The position numbers and the translations under genes are program-made. The notes under the pieces are model-generated. The model did not search any database. It was given only the letters and a program-made list of their open reading frames with translations, and was not told the origin of the DNA. A stretch of 64,000 nucleotides of DNA, from positions 1 to 64,000 of the forward strand of contig DIBV01000009.1 in the NCBI GenBank assembly GCA_002415085.1. The letters are read 5' to 3'. Below are positions 46,259-55,915 of the stretch, piece by piece. Position 1 is the first letter of the stretch; every line of letters starts with the position of its first letter. Source of the stretch: Arsukibacterium sp. UBA5043. GTDB taxonomy: Bacteria; Pseudomonadota; Gammaproteobacteria; Enterobacterales; Alteromonadaceae.

Positions 46259-48421
46259 TTAAACCGGCGGGAGCCAGTTAAGGGTGTCGGTAAATGAATG
46301 ACAAATTTCAATATCGCCATCAGCAATCGCGCGTTGCAGCTGTGTTGCGTCAACATCCGCGGCGTCCAGCGGCAGAGCACTTTGGTAGTGTTGTACGCCA
46401 ACCCAGCCATTTCGCCCGGAGTATTTTGCTGCATACAGACAGAGATCGGCAAGGCGAAGCAGTGCAGGCCAGGGCCTGGTGGTTGCACCTTCTGGAAACG
46501 GGTAGCAAGCGTATCCCACTGAACAGCTAACATTTAGCGAGTGCTGCTTATCAACTTCAAAAGGGGCGCTGTGCACTGATTCGACAAACCGCCCGGCAAG
46601 TTGACTGGCATCTTCACGTTCAATAAACCGGGCGACTGCGACAAATTCCTCACCCCCCCAGCGCACCAGATAGTCTGTTTGGCGAAATACCTGCTGCATT
46701 CTGTGTTTTAGCTGCTTTAAAATTAAATCACCGATAGAGTGACCGTAGGTATCGTTCAGGGCTTTAAAGTTATCAAGATCGATCATAAACACAACCAGAT
46801 CGGCCCCTTTTGGCCTGGCCGTTTTGCCTGCCTGCCAGTCCTGTTGCATGCGTCGGCAGTGTTCCAGATCGCTTTCAATATGATCCTCTAAAAAACGCCG
46901 GTTATGCAGGCCGGTAAGTTTGTCGGTAAGGCTGATGGTTTCCAGTTGCTGATAGGCCAGGCTTAACTCATTATTTTTTTGATGCAGCTCGGCTGTCCTG
47001 GCCGCAACCTGTTGGCTAAGACGCTGATTAAGCCGTTTTTGAATTAGCCGACGATACAGCGACAGCAGCAGGATAAACGCGGCCGCCAGACCCAGGATCC
47101 AAAAATTACGGGACCATCTGTGTTGCTCCAGCAAAGCCTGCTGCAAAATTTGCTGTTGTTGTAACCGATCAATTTGCTGTTGCTGGCGGATAAATTCGGT
47201 CTGGGCCTGAATTGAAGCAATAGCAGACACTCGTTTATTATTAAAAATATCGTCTTCCAGTTTGTTTTGCTGCATTAGGGCTGCCAGCGCCTCACGGGGC
47301 CGGTCTTGCTGCAGCAGCACGTTCACCCGCATTTGCCAAAGTTGTGCTTCATCTGCCCGCTCCAGATTCTGACGGGCAAGGTTAACACCGGCGTCAATGT
47401 AAGTAAGAGCGGTGTCGTACTCGCTCATGGTGATGGCGAGCTCGGTGGCAAGTTTGTAGGCATCGACCAGCAAACTGTTGTAGTTGTGCACGGTGGCGCG
47501 GCTAATAACACCAGTAATAAGTGTTACGGCTTGCGGGAAATTACCCTGATGCATGGCAAGTTTGGCCTGATTGGTGCGGGCCCAGTCTGCATCGCGTGGT
47601 GCACTAATTTGTTCAAACAGGCTTAAGGCCTGCTGCAAATGATCTGCGGCCTGCTGATAGTCACCCGATTCGCTATAAAGGTAACCCAGTTTATTATGAC
47701 TATAAGCGATATCGCGCAGATTACCGTTCGCTTTATCCAGTTCCAGTGCTTGTTGAAAATAGCTCAAGGCTTGGCTTGTATCGCCCAGCACCCGGTGCAA
47801 GTCGCCGAGATTGAAAATAGCACTGGCAATCCCGCTTTTATTGCCGGTTTGATAATGTAAGGTGAGTGACTGCTGATGGGCTTGCAATGCCTGCTCATAC
47901 TGGCCCATTTTTTCCAACGTGGTGCCAATGCTGTTGTAACCAGAGGCAATGGCCGAAGGGTCGTTCAGCTGCTGATAAAGTTGCATGGCCTGATACAGGT
48001 ATTCCAGTGCTTTTTGATAATCACTCTGATAGCGGAATGTCTGACCAAGTTGTCGCAATGCATTGGCCAGTGACAATGTCGCTGCCGCACTTTTATACTG
48101 ACTGACAGCCTGCTCCAGATACTCTCTGGCCTGCGGGTAATTGTTGCGCTCCATTGCATTACGGCCCAGCTGATAATAGACATTGCCCAATTCTTTCTGG
48201 TCAGCTTGTGCAATTGCGGCGCTTAGATACTGCTGCGCAAGCTGATCTGCGCTATCCATCTCCCCTTGTTGACGGGCCTCTGCTACTGCCTGACGCAGAG
48301 AGTTTAACTCGGACGGGGCGGCTGCTACGGAAGGGCAGCTAACCCACATTACCAGTAGCAGCAGGTAGCGCAGACGCCGCACGCTACACTTTTCTTTAAC
48401 AGTGACAGAGGTACACGTCAT
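46259..48421 (-). CDS. TPR-containing diguanylate cyclase (GGDEF, 720 aa)
   Basis: A signal or anchor helix is followed by about seven TPR repeats (residues 40-400), a transmembrane helix (about 428-448, NFWILGLAAAFILLLSLY), a coiled-coil linker and an intact GGDEF domain whose active site reads VRWGGEEF, with DNFKALNDTYGHSIGD upstream. It should synthesise c-di-GMP in the cytoplasm in response to a periplasmic TPR partner. The ATG is one base after the stop of the upstream GGDEF/EAL gene, so they are co-expressed. Confidence 0.9.
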   Translation of the reverse strand: MTCTSVTVKEKCSVRRLRYLLLLVMWVSCPSVAAAPSELNSLRQAVAEARQQGEMDSADQLAQQYLSAAIAQADQKELGNVYYQLGRNAMERNNYPQAREYLEQAVSQYKSAAATLSLANALRQLGQTFRYQSDYQKALEYLYQAMQLYQQLNDPSAIASGYNSIGTTLEKMGQYEQALQAHQQSLTLHYQTGNKSGIASAIFNLGDLHRVLGDTSQALSYFQQALELDKANGNLRDIAYSHNKLGYLYSESGDYQQAADHLQQALSLFEQISAPRDADWARTNQAKLAMHQGNFPQAVTLITGVISRATVHNYNSLLVDAYKLATELAITMSEYDTALTYIDAGVNLARQNLERADEAQLWQMRVNVLLQQDRPREALAALMQQNKLEDDIFNNKRVSAIASIQAQTEFIRQQQQIDRLQQQQILQQALLEQHRWSRNFWILGLAAAFILLLSLYRRLIQKRLNQRLSQQVAARTAELHQKNNELSLAYQQLETISLTDKLTGLHNRRFLEDHIESDLEHCRRMQQDWQAGKTARPKGADLVVFMIDLDNFKALNDTYGHSIGDLILKQLKHRMQQVFRQTDYLVRWGGEEFVAVARFIEREDASQLAGRFVESVHSAPFEVDKQHSLNVSCSVGYACYPFPEGATTRPWPALLRLADLCLYAAKYSGRNGWVGVQHYQSALPLDAADVDATQLQRAIADGDIEICHSFTDTLNWLPPV

Positions 48422-48422
48422 A

Positions 48423-50354
48423 TCAGAGCGCTTTTGCCTGTAATTGCAGTTTGCTGAGCAGGGCAGGCAGTTGCTCCATTGCCACGGCGGGTGACCAGTA
48501 GTACCCCTGGCCCTCTTTGCAACCCAGAGCCAGCAGCTTTTCCATTACTGCGGCATGTTCAATACCTTCTGCTATGGTAGTTAAACCAAGACTGCCCGCC
48601 ATCTGAATAATAGCCTGAACCAGAGGTGCATTTGCTTGCCACTGGGCATCAGTTGAAACAAACGAGCGGTCAATTTTTAAGGTACTGGCGTTAAAACGCT
48701 GCAGATAACTCAGGTTAGAGTAACCCGTACCAAAATCGTCAATGGCAATGGTCACCCCCAATTGGCTTAAAGCATTAAGTTGCTGCAGAATATGATCGGT
48801 ATTATCAACCAGCAAGGATTCAGTTAGCTCCAGCTCTAAGGCTTGTGCCGGTAGTGCTGCCCGCTGCAGTGCTTGCCGGACAATGCCTGGCAGCTGACCA
48901 TCTTTAAATTGTACAACCGACAGATTCACCGCAACACGTAAATGTGCAAAGCCCTGCTGACGAAGTTGCGCAATGTGCTGGCAGGCTTGATCAATGACCC
49001 AGCTACCTAATTCATTAATTAAACCGCTGTTCTCGGCCAGTGGAATAAATTGATCCGGACCTATCATGCTGCCATCGGGCTGAGGCCAGCGCAACAGTGC
49101 TTCCACTGCGGTAATGCGACCACTGTTTAACGCAACCTGCGGCTGGTAATACAATCTGAACTGCTGCTCAAGTAATCCCAGGCGCAACATTTGCAGTAGT
49201 TTAAATTTGTCGTCATTGGCTTTATCCAGACTATCATCAAAATAGTAATAAGTATTACGACCCTCTTCTTTTGCCCGGTACATAGCTATGTCAGCTTTGC
49301 GGCACAGTTGTTTAAAATCAGTGCCATCTGCCGGAGCACAGGCAATGCCAATTGAGGCCGATACGCTAACCTGGGTTTGCAAGATGGTAAATGCTGCGGT
49401 AATTTGGCTGATTAAGCGATCAGCGAGTTGTTCCAGCTGCTGACTATCGGCGACATGGGGCGCCAGCACCAGAAACTCGTCTCCGCCAAAGCGGATCAGT
49501 GCCTGATCTTTGGTCAGAATTGCCCGCAGGCGTTGTGCAAGTTGTTTTAACAGGTCGTCGCCGGCGGCGTGGCCTAACGCATCATTTACCGGTTTAAAAT
49601 TATCCAAATCAATGAACAGCAGAGCGAGCTGCTGTTGTTGCTGCAGACAGGCGGCTAATGATTGCTGAAACAGCGTTTCACCATACGACCGGTTGGCTAA
49701 ATTGGTCAGTGAGTCATGATTGGCCAGATGCTGAATTTTTGCCTGGCTTTGTTCCACCTTGCTATTCTCGAGTTGTAGCGACCACATCAGACGTTTGATA
49801 TCACGTACCAGAATGTAAATGCAGAAACCGGTAACAATAAAAATAACCAGAATAAACACCAGGTGGGGCCAGCTTAAACTGGGGATATTAGGGGTGATAT
49901 AACCTTGCAGGGTCAGCCAGGTTAGCAGAATACATTGGGCAATAACAAACAGCAGCACCGAGATAAACAGGCCGATACTGCCCAGGATCGCAGCAAAAAC
50001 TAACAGCCCCGGATAGCCCAGAATAGCCAAGTCAAATAAGCCAGCGCCGGTCATGGCAAATGCAGAGAGCATCGCACTCATTGACCAGAGTAGAATATAG
50101 GCCGCCGTTTGGAGTTTTTGCCTGAACGCAAACACGAACGCCAGCAACAGCGCAGCCACACCGGCAGCAAAAATAATAAAAGTAATACCGTTAGCAACGG
50201 CTAATGCTGCTATTAAGCCAAGCGCGGTAATCGCACAGATTTGCATTAGCCTGCGACGACGCACCTGATTGAAACTAACATTCTGTTCGAAAATCTGCTG
50301 CATCGGTTCCGGTGAGTTCTGAGTTAAAGAAGAACATGGCACTAGAGTAACCAT
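48423..50354 (-). CDS. Membrane GGDEF-EAL c-di-GMP enzyme
   Basis: Five or so N-terminal transmembrane helices (about 37-175) form a membrane sensor. The GGDEF domain is intact (IRFGGDEFLVL), as is the EAL domain (EALLRWPQP, ELTESLLVD, IDDFGTGYSNLSYL and IAEGIEHAA). It could have either or both activities, with the EAL likely active. It is co-transcribed with the downstream TPR-GGDEF protein (1-nt gap). The start could be ATG 50354 or ATG 50303; the N-terminal 17 residues are not diagnostic. Confidence 0.85.
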   Translation of the reverse strand: MVTLVPCSSLTQNSPEPMQQIFEQNVSFNQVRRRRLMQICAITALGLIAALAVANGITFIIFAAGVAALLLAFVFAFRQKLQTAAYILLWSMSAMLSAFAMTGAGLFDLAILGYPGLLVFAAILGSIGLFISVLLFVIAQCILLTWLTLQGYITPNIPSLSWPHLVFILVIFIVTGFCIYILVRDIKRLMWSLQLENSKVEQSQAKIQHLANHDSLTNLANRSYGETLFQQSLAACLQQQQQLALLFIDLDNFKPVNDALGHAAGDDLLKQLAQRLRAILTKDQALIRFGGDEFLVLAPHVADSQQLEQLADRLISQITAAFTILQTQVSVSASIGIACAPADGTDFKQLCRKADIAMYRAKEEGRNTYYYFDDSLDKANDDKFKLLQMLRLGLLEQQFRLYYQPQVALNSGRITAVEALLRWPQPDGSMIGPDQFIPLAENSGLINELGSWVIDQACQHIAQLRQQGFAHLRVAVNLSVVQFKDGQLPGIVRQALQRAALPAQALELELTESLLVDNTDHILQQLNALSQLGVTIAIDDFGTGYSNLSYLQRFNASTLKIDRSFVSTDAQWQANAPLVQAIIQMAGSLGLTTIAEGIEHAAVMEKLLALGCKEGQGYYWSPAVAMEQLPALLSKLQLQAKAL

Positions 50355-50541
50355 ACCAGATAATTCACAGAAGCTTGTAAGGTTTTAATGATCAAATATT
50401 GGCCGGCCGATTAACATGGCCAGAAAGCTAAAGTTAGTGGCAAAAAAGTTACCATTTACTGCCTGTAACTTACTTGATTAGCTGGCGCCGGGGTGAGCTT
50501 GAGGTTATTCTTCTACCCGCCAAATTTTGGAGCGCTATTTA

Positions 50542-51888
50542 ATGCCGAGCCCTGTGTCGCAGCATTCTGCGATTCTGCCATTAATGCACCGCCGTGCAAC
50601 GCAGTCGCTTATTATGCTGACTGCCATTATCATCTTGTGGCCCGATCCAACACATATCGCTGAATCTGAATCGGCTGGGGCGATGCCTGGCCTGTTCGCT
50701 TTAGGGTGGCAACTGGCCCGGCAATTGCCGCTGCTTCAGCAAGGGCAGCATGCCAGGCAATCACAGAGTTCACTGCCGTCAACACCGCCGCCATCCCCTG
50801 ACGTTAAGCTATCCCGGCGCTATGCTATTGAGGCCGGCGACAGCTTAAGCCGGATATTTTCACGCCAGGGTTTCAGCCAGCAGCAAATGCAGCAGATAAT
50901 GGCTGCTGATCAATCACTGTTAGCGCTGGATGTACTGCGACCAGGTAATAATCTGACCTTTCAGCTGGATGATAATCAGCAACTACAGGCGATGGAGCTG
51001 TTTATCCATGCCGGTAACCGGGTGCTGTATCAGCGTGAAGCCGATGGCGAATTCAGTTATCAGGAGTTGCTTGACCAGGGTGAGTGGCAGAGCAGCACCC
51101 TGACAGGCACAATAGCCGGCAGTTTTTATCAGTCGGCGAAACAGGCCGGTTTAAGCGATGCCGACATTGCCACCGTGCATCAGTTGTTCCGGGATCGGCT
51201 TAATTTCTCGCGCGACATTCAGGCGGGCGCCCGCTTTCAGGTAGTGCGCAGCGACAACTTTGTTGGCGACACCGCAACCGGCCTGAGCCGGATTGAAGGG
51301 GTACGGCTGTTTAACCGTCGCCAGCAGCTCAGTGCTTTTTTGCATGACAATGGCCAGTTTTATGACGCCAATGGTGAAAGCCTGCAGCGGGCATTTATGC
51401 GGGTGCCGTTAGCCCGTAACTATCGGATAAGTGATGATTTTAATCCACGCCGACTGCACCCGGTAACCGGCCGGGTGCAGCCGCACAACGGCACTGATTT
51501 TGCGACGCCAACCGGCACACCGGTACTGGCGGCAGCCGAGGGTAAGGTTGTCCGGGTAGAGAACCACCCCTACGCCGGTCGCTATATCGAAATTCAGCAT
51601 TATGGCCAGTATAAAACCCGCTATCTGCATCTGCATAAAAGCCTGGTTCGCCCCGGCCAGCAGGTAGAACGAGGCCAGCGGATTGGCTTATCCGGGGCCA
51701 GCGGCCGGGTAACCGGGGCCCATTTGCATTATGAATTACATGTCAACAACCGGCCGGTAAACCCGATGAATGCGCAAATACCGCTGGCAGAGCCGATCCC
51801 GGCTGACAGCCGCGATGCTTTTTTACAGCGGGTGGCGTTTATGATTAAACAAATGGAAGAAGAGACGATGCTGGTGCAGCAGCAATAG
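50542..51888 (+). CDS. M23 peptidoglycan endopeptidase with LysM-like domain (MepM/OapA type)
   Basis: I start at ATG 50542, with GGAG 10 nt before, not the TTG at 50527. One membrane helix (about 22-38) is followed by a LysM/OapA-like region (YAIEAGDSLSRIFSRQGFS), then an M23 domain with zinc ligands in HNGTDFATPTG, and the HLH site in GAHLHYELHVNNRPVNP. It cuts peptide cross-links in peptidoglycan from the periplasmic side, allowing wall expansion. A strong terminator follows. Confidence 0.85.
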   Translation: MPSPVSQHSAILPLMHRRATQSLIMLTAIIILWPDPTHIAESESAGAMPGLFALGWQLARQLPLLQQGQHARQSQSSLPSTPPPSPDVKLSRRYAIEAGDSLSRIFSRQGFSQQQMQQIMAADQSLLALDVLRPGNNLTFQLDDNQQLQAMELFIHAGNRVLYQREADGEFSYQELLDQGEWQSSTLTGTIAGSFYQSAKQAGLSDADIATVHQLFRDRLNFSRDIQAGARFQVVRSDNFVGDTATGLSRIEGVRLFNRRQQLSAFLHDNGQFYDANGESLQRAFMRVPLARNYRISDDFNPRRLHPVTGRVQPHNGTDFATPTGTPVLAAAEGKVVRVENHPYAGRYIEIQHYGQYKTRYLHLHKSLVRPGQQVERGQRIGLSGASGRVTGAHLHYELHVNNRPVNPMNAQIPLAEPIPADSRDAFLQRVAFMIKQMEEETMLVQQQ

Positions 51889-51914
51889 CCCCGTGCCGCT
51901 GCTGCGGCACGGGG
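51889..51914. terminator. Strong bidirectional terminator hairpin
   Basis: CCCCGTGCCGC (51889-51899) pairs perfectly with GCGGCACGGGG (51904-51914) around TGCT, starting one base after the M23 gene stop and ahead of the convergent membrane gene. Eleven GC-rich base pairs make this the strongest hairpin noticed here. Confidence 0.75.
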
Positions 51915-51934
51915 TTAGAGCAGGGTTAGCAGAT

Positions 51935-53815
51935 TCAGGCTTTCTCCGGCCCTACTTGATGGTTGAGACTGGCCTCAGCGTCTTGTTGTGGGCTGGCCAG
52001 GCTGGCTTGATCCGGTGTTACCGGCATTGCACGTGATTGCTGATTAATCTGATATATCTGTTCAGTGTTCGATAAATCCTGCGCATTTTTAACGTTAGCA
52101 ATGGTTTCACGCTCAGATAAAAAGCTTTGAATATCGTCAATTATCGCCTGCATTTCCTGCGGATTGTCCTGCATTTCCAGAATATGCCGCGGATGCTCGA
52201 CATTTTTGGCGCCGCTGTCAGCAAAGGTGCTGCTCATAATGCGCGAACTGATGATCCACGGGGTTAACGAGGAGCGCATGACATAATTTTCCGATGAGGT
52301 AGAGTCATAAATGCCTTTACCTGTGGTCAGTTTACTTTGGGTATAAGTGCCTTCGCATTTTAGATATACCAGCAGCGAGTCAAAATTCAGTTCTGCCCAG
52401 AAGGTGTGGCTGTAATTTTCCAGCAGGCGGCCAAAGCTGTGGCAAATAAGCCAGCTGAAAATCAGGCTTAAGATAAACTGACTTTCATTAAACAGATTAA
52501 CTACAAAGCTCTGGGATGCGGCATCACCAGGACTCGCCAGCGCAGCAAATTCGCGCACCAGGGTCAGTACAGTTTGTACCTCAAAAAGCAGATAAAACAA
52601 AATAAAAGGGCCAATCAAAAGCAGCAACTGGCCTGTGATCGTCGCCCAAATGCGTAGGTGTTTAAATAAAGCGGTATGTTCCAGCGGCGCATAAGCAGGC
52701 TGGGTTTCTATCATTACTTCACCATTAAAATCACCTTTGCTTTCCGATTGCTCGTTCAGGTTAGGGGTCAGTTCACGATATACACGGTTAGGAATTTCCA
52801 TGTAACGGCGGTTTGCCATAACAATATTATCGATATTGACGAACAACTCACGGGGGTGAATGTTTTCCTGCCAGTTAGCACGATACTCAGATACTTTTGT
52901 CTGCGCCTGCACTTTGGCAGTGCGCTGTTTTAACAGCAGAAAAATAAAAGCACCACTAATCGCGCCAAAAACCAGCACCAGCAATAATTGTGGTATCACG
53001 GCAAAGCTTTGCAGTTCAGAGGTTTGTAATTCACTGACAAAATTTTGTACTTCGCGCTGTTGCAACAGGAAATTTATCGCTAAACCCAGTAGTACCGGTG
53101 CCAGGATAGCAAAGGCCATAATTTTGGCCAGTTTCAGCTTGCCCTGGGTTTCAATGGTTTTTTCCGCCTTGCGGTATACGGTACTAGCGCTGCGCCAGCT
53201 TAAAATTAAGTACACCACCAGCACAAAAGAGAAAAAAGGCAAAAGGATATCGCCGGTTTCACCGGCAAGCCCGGTTAAACACACGAATGCTGTCAATGCA
53301 TAGGCTAACAGCGCAACGGCAGTAGCAATTAACGCCCCAGCGAAACGTTGCGCCAGATTACGAAGCGGGTAAGGCAGAAAAATCAGCTTGGGTACCAGAG
53401 TATGTACCATGCGGGAAATAAAGCCTTCTGGCTCAACAAAGGTTTTGTTCTTGCGGCCCATCAGCATTTCTTCAAGATCAATACTTTTATAATGGGGCTG
53501 TTCCAGTTTTGCCGTTTCCCGCTCAGACTTGCTAAAGTTTGGTGCCAGCGAGGTGGGTACGCTGCGACCGACAAAAAATCGCATCATCTGGGCAATACCA
53601 CTACCCAGTGCTTTTAATCCGCCTGCCAGCAATAAAAACCCGACACCTGCATATATCCATGCCAGCGTTTTATCGTGTTGAACCAGACTAACGACTTGTA
53701 ACAGCGGGTAAATGCCGAGCAAGCTAACTATTAAACCGCGTACGGCGCGCAGCAGGCCTTCTGCTTTAAATGGGTTACGGATCCCTAAGGACTCACTACC
53801 ATAATCATATGCCAT
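51935..53815 (-). CDS. Large integral membrane protein, unknown function (626 aa)
   Basis: About eight transmembrane helices occur in pairs (about 23-45, 52-75, 160-205, 228-250, 280-302, 385-410, 438-460) separated by a hydrophilic region (RETAKLEQPHYKSIDLEEMLMGRKN) and a long C-terminal tail (about 500-626) with no helix. No known family motif was seen. The VQHDKTLAWIYAGVGFLLLAGGLKALGSGIAQ segment suggests a conserved membrane module. It is alone on the minus strand after the bidirectional terminator. Confidence 0.6.
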   Translation of the reverse strand: MAYDYGSESLGIRNPFKAEGLLRAVRGLIVSLLGIYPLLQVVSLVQHDKTLAWIYAGVGFLLLAGGLKALGSGIAQMMRFFVGRSVPTSLAPNFSKSERETAKLEQPHYKSIDLEEMLMGRKNKTFVEPEGFISRMVHTLVPKLIFLPYPLRNLAQRFAGALIATAVALLAYALTAFVCLTGLAGETGDILLPFFSFVLVVYLILSWRSASTVYRKAEKTIETQGKLKLAKIMAFAILAPVLLGLAINFLLQQREVQNFVSELQTSELQSFAVIPQLLLVLVFGAISGAFIFLLLKQRTAKVQAQTKVSEYRANWQENIHPRELFVNIDNIVMANRRYMEIPNRVYRELTPNLNEQSESKGDFNGEVMIETQPAYAPLEHTALFKHLRIWATITGQLLLLIGPFILFYLLFEVQTVLTLVREFAALASPGDAASQSFVVNLFNESQFILSLIFSWLICHSFGRLLENYSHTFWAELNFDSLLVYLKCEGTYTQSKLTTGKGIYDSTSSENYVMRSSLTPWIISSRIMSSTFADSGAKNVEHPRHILEMQDNPQEMQAIIDDIQSFLSERETIANVKNAQDLSNTEQIYQINQQSRAMPVTPDQASLASPQQDAEASLNHQVGPEKA

Positions 53816-53942
53816 GATTACATCCTTTTTATATTCAAATCGTTGGAATTGAAGTTATCTTGCCTGAGTCTCCAGTTTTTGCAATTATTTGCTGGTCTCT
53901 CTACTGATTTTTATAGCATTAGCAGGCGTTAGGCCTTACTGG

Positions 53943-54869
53943 TCAGGGCATTAAAGGCTGCGCTGGCAATTTTGGTTTAAATAAAAATGCTTTAATTTTC
54001 GAAAACGGGGTTAATACCAGGACGTTGCCCAGCAGCACCAGCGCAAAGCCACTAAAGGTGTAGCTACTCCAGACAAAGTCTTCAAACAGGGTGCTAAGCA
54101 CTACCGCCACCAGCGGAAACAGTACGATGGTGTAGCTGGCTTTTTCCGGGCCCATGCCTTTTAACAAGGCAAAATATGTGGCAAACGCAATAACCGAACC
54201 AAACACCGCTAAGTACAGCAACGAAATAATAAAAGCCGGCGAGGTGCTGAACGTAAAAGGCGTACCGCTAATTAACACCAGCGCTGTCAGGCCAACGGCA
54301 CCATACAGCATACCCCAGGCATTGACCTGAGTAATAGGTAAGCCGGCACGGGAGTTACGGACGCTGGCCATATTGCCCAATGATGCACTAAGCGCACTGC
54401 CCAGCACCAGCACCAGGCCAATTAAACTGGCATTGGTGAAATCCAGGCCATCTAAATCGGGGTAAAACAGCACCACAATGCCGGCAATGCCCATCAGGGC
54501 GCCAAAATAAATACGTTTTGCAACCGGCTTACCAAAAAACAGCCGGGTATTAATGATGTTCATCAGTAACATAGTGGTAAAAGCGATGGCGGTCATGGCA
54601 GAGGTTAAATACTGCTGCGCCTGATAAATCAAAATATAGTTTAAGGCAAAATTAAACAGGGCCAGCAGGGCAATAAAACCATGATCTTTGGCACTGAAGC
54701 GCATCGGCAGGCGGCGCCACCAGCAAAACAGCCACATCAGTAGCGCCGATAACACAAAGCGGTAAGTTAACGACACTTCCACTGCCACTTCACCCAGCTG
54801 AAACTCGATGGCGAACCAGGTCGATCCCCAGATAAGAACGGTAACAAGGTATAGCAGGGCATTTTTCAT
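53943..54869 (-). CDS. EamA-family (DMT) transporter
   Basis: Ten hydrophobic helices in two repeated halves of five, 308 residues long, match the drug/metabolite transporter family. The first half starts LYLVTVLIWGSTWFAIEFQLG and the second half SLLYLAVFGSVIAFATYFALL, with the EKASYTIVLFPLVAVVLS end repeat. Substrate is unknown; members export amino acids or metabolites. It is transcribed in parallel with the TetR gene and 101 nt downstream of it. Confidence 0.85.
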   Translation of the reverse strand: MKNALLYLVTVLIWGSTWFAIEFQLGEVAVEVSLTYRFVLSALLMWLFCWWRRLPMRFSAKDHGFIALLALFNFALNYILIYQAQQYLTSAMTAIAFTTMLLMNIINTRLFFGKPVAKRIYFGALMGIAGIVVLFYPDLDGLDFTNASLIGLVLVLGSALSASLGNMASVRNSRAGLPITQVNAWGMLYGAVGLTALVLISGTPFTFSTSPAFIISLLYLAVFGSVIAFATYFALLKGMGPEKASYTIVLFPLVAVVLSTLFEDFVWSSYTFSGFALVLLGNVLVLTPFSKIKAFLFKPKLPAQPLMP

Positions 54870-54970
54870 AGCAAGGAGGCGCAGACAACAATAAAGGCGG
54901 CGATCATAGCGCCTTGGCAGGCGTTAAAACAGTAGCGGGGCAGAATATTTATTTTGCCCCGGTAGCGCGG

Positions 54971-55585
54971 TTAGTTATTGCGGGGAAAAGCTAGCAATGT
55001 CATGTCGGCCACCTGGCGTAACTGCTCAACTGTGGCACCATTGTTGGCCTGAATGGCCATGCCTTGCAGTACAGTACCAAGATAGCGAGCCAGCACTTGC
55101 GTATCGGTGGCTGCCGGTAAGTCGCCGTCCAGCACGGCCAATTCAAACCGCTGGCGTAACTTTTGCTCGCTTTCTACCCGGCGGTTCAGCAGAGCTTCTT
55201 TAACGGCTGCGGCTGCTTCACTGCATGACAGGGCGCCTTGCACTACAACACAACCTTGCGGGTGACTTTGATCCGCCATATTCGTTGCGGCGCCATACAA
55301 CATATGCTCCGCTACCTGATAAGCGGTAGGTTTTTCCAGTGCAGGCAAAAAGAACGAGCAAGGCCGGCTTTCATAAAATTCTATTGCTTTTAAAAACAAC
55401 TGCTCTTTATTGCCAAAAGCAGCATATAAACTGGGTTTGTTAATACCCATGGCTTCGGTTAAATCGGTTAACGATGTCCCGTCATAGCCTTTGCGCCAGA
55501 ATACTTCCAACGCACTTTCCAGTGCTTTGTCCATATCAAAAGCACGAGGCCGGCCAATGGTCGGAGAGCAACTTACTGCTGTCAT
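54971..55585 (-). CDS. TetR-family regulator, probable repressor of the MexEF-OprN-like operon
   Basis: The HTH region LTDLTEAMGINKPSLYAAFGNKEQLFLKAIEFYE (residues 38-71) is standard TetR, followed by an all-helical ligand domain with Cys residues CVVQGALSCSEAA. The gene is divergent from the RND operon, and two TACCG-N2-CGGTA palindromes lie between them. A drug-responsive repressor of the pump is the most economical reading. Confidence 0.85.
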   Translation of the reverse strand: MTAVSCSPTIGRPRAFDMDKALESALEVFWRKGYDGTSLTDLTEAMGINKPSLYAAFGNKEQLFLKAIEFYESRPCSFFLPALEKPTAYQVAEHMLYGAATNMADQSHPQGCVVVQGALSCSEAAAAVKEALLNRRVESEQKLRQRFELAVLDGDLPAATDTQVLARYLGTVLQGMAIQANNGATVEQLRQVADMTLLAFPRNN

Positions 55586-55800
55586 TGTTCAGCTCCTGCA
55601 TTAAAACTGCCTATAGAGTAAACAGCAAAATAGCCGATGTCCAGCAAGGGCAATATCGTCTGTAGTACCTTTGTCATGTTATGGCAGTACCATAATTTTG
55701 TCTTTCCCATTCGCATCAGACAGCTGACTAGCGGTTTGTGTTCAATATTTACCATTCAACACGGCTTATAACCGAATAATCTACTCTATAAACATATTTA

Positions 55801-55816
55801 TTTACCGTGCGGTACA
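55801..55816. promoter_or_regulatory. TetR operator 1 (TACCG-N2-CGGTA)
   Basis: TTTACCGTGCGGTACA contains the perfect palindrome TACCG-TG-CGGTA. It sits upstream of the -35 box of the pump promoter. The identical design in operator 2, 50 bases on, is strong evidence for a specific regulator. Confidence 0.65.
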
Positions 55817-55824
55817 TAAATCGA

Positions 55825-55852
55825 TTGACAGTTTTCTGTCATCCTATATATT
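55825..55852 (+). promoter_or_regulatory. Sigma70 promoter of the MexEF-OprN-like operon
   Basis: The consensus -35 box TTGACA (55825-55830) and the -10 TATATT (55847-55852) are spaced by 16 bases. Operator 2 overlaps the -10 and start site, so a bound repressor would block RNA polymerase. The gap to the adaptor ATG is about 60 bases. Confidence 0.6.
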
Positions 55853-55866
55853 TACCGGGCGGTACA
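55851..55866. promoter_or_regulatory. TetR operator 2 (TACCG-N2-CGGTA)
   Basis: TTTACCGGGCGGTACA repeats operator 1 exactly apart from the two central bases, with perfect inverted symmetry. Its overlap with the -10 region explains repression directly; the copy upstream may allow cooperative binding. Confidence 0.65.
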
Positions 55867-55915
55867 GAATGCAAGTCTAGCACTAAAATAAAGCGACAGC
55901 ACGGAGAATTGGGTT

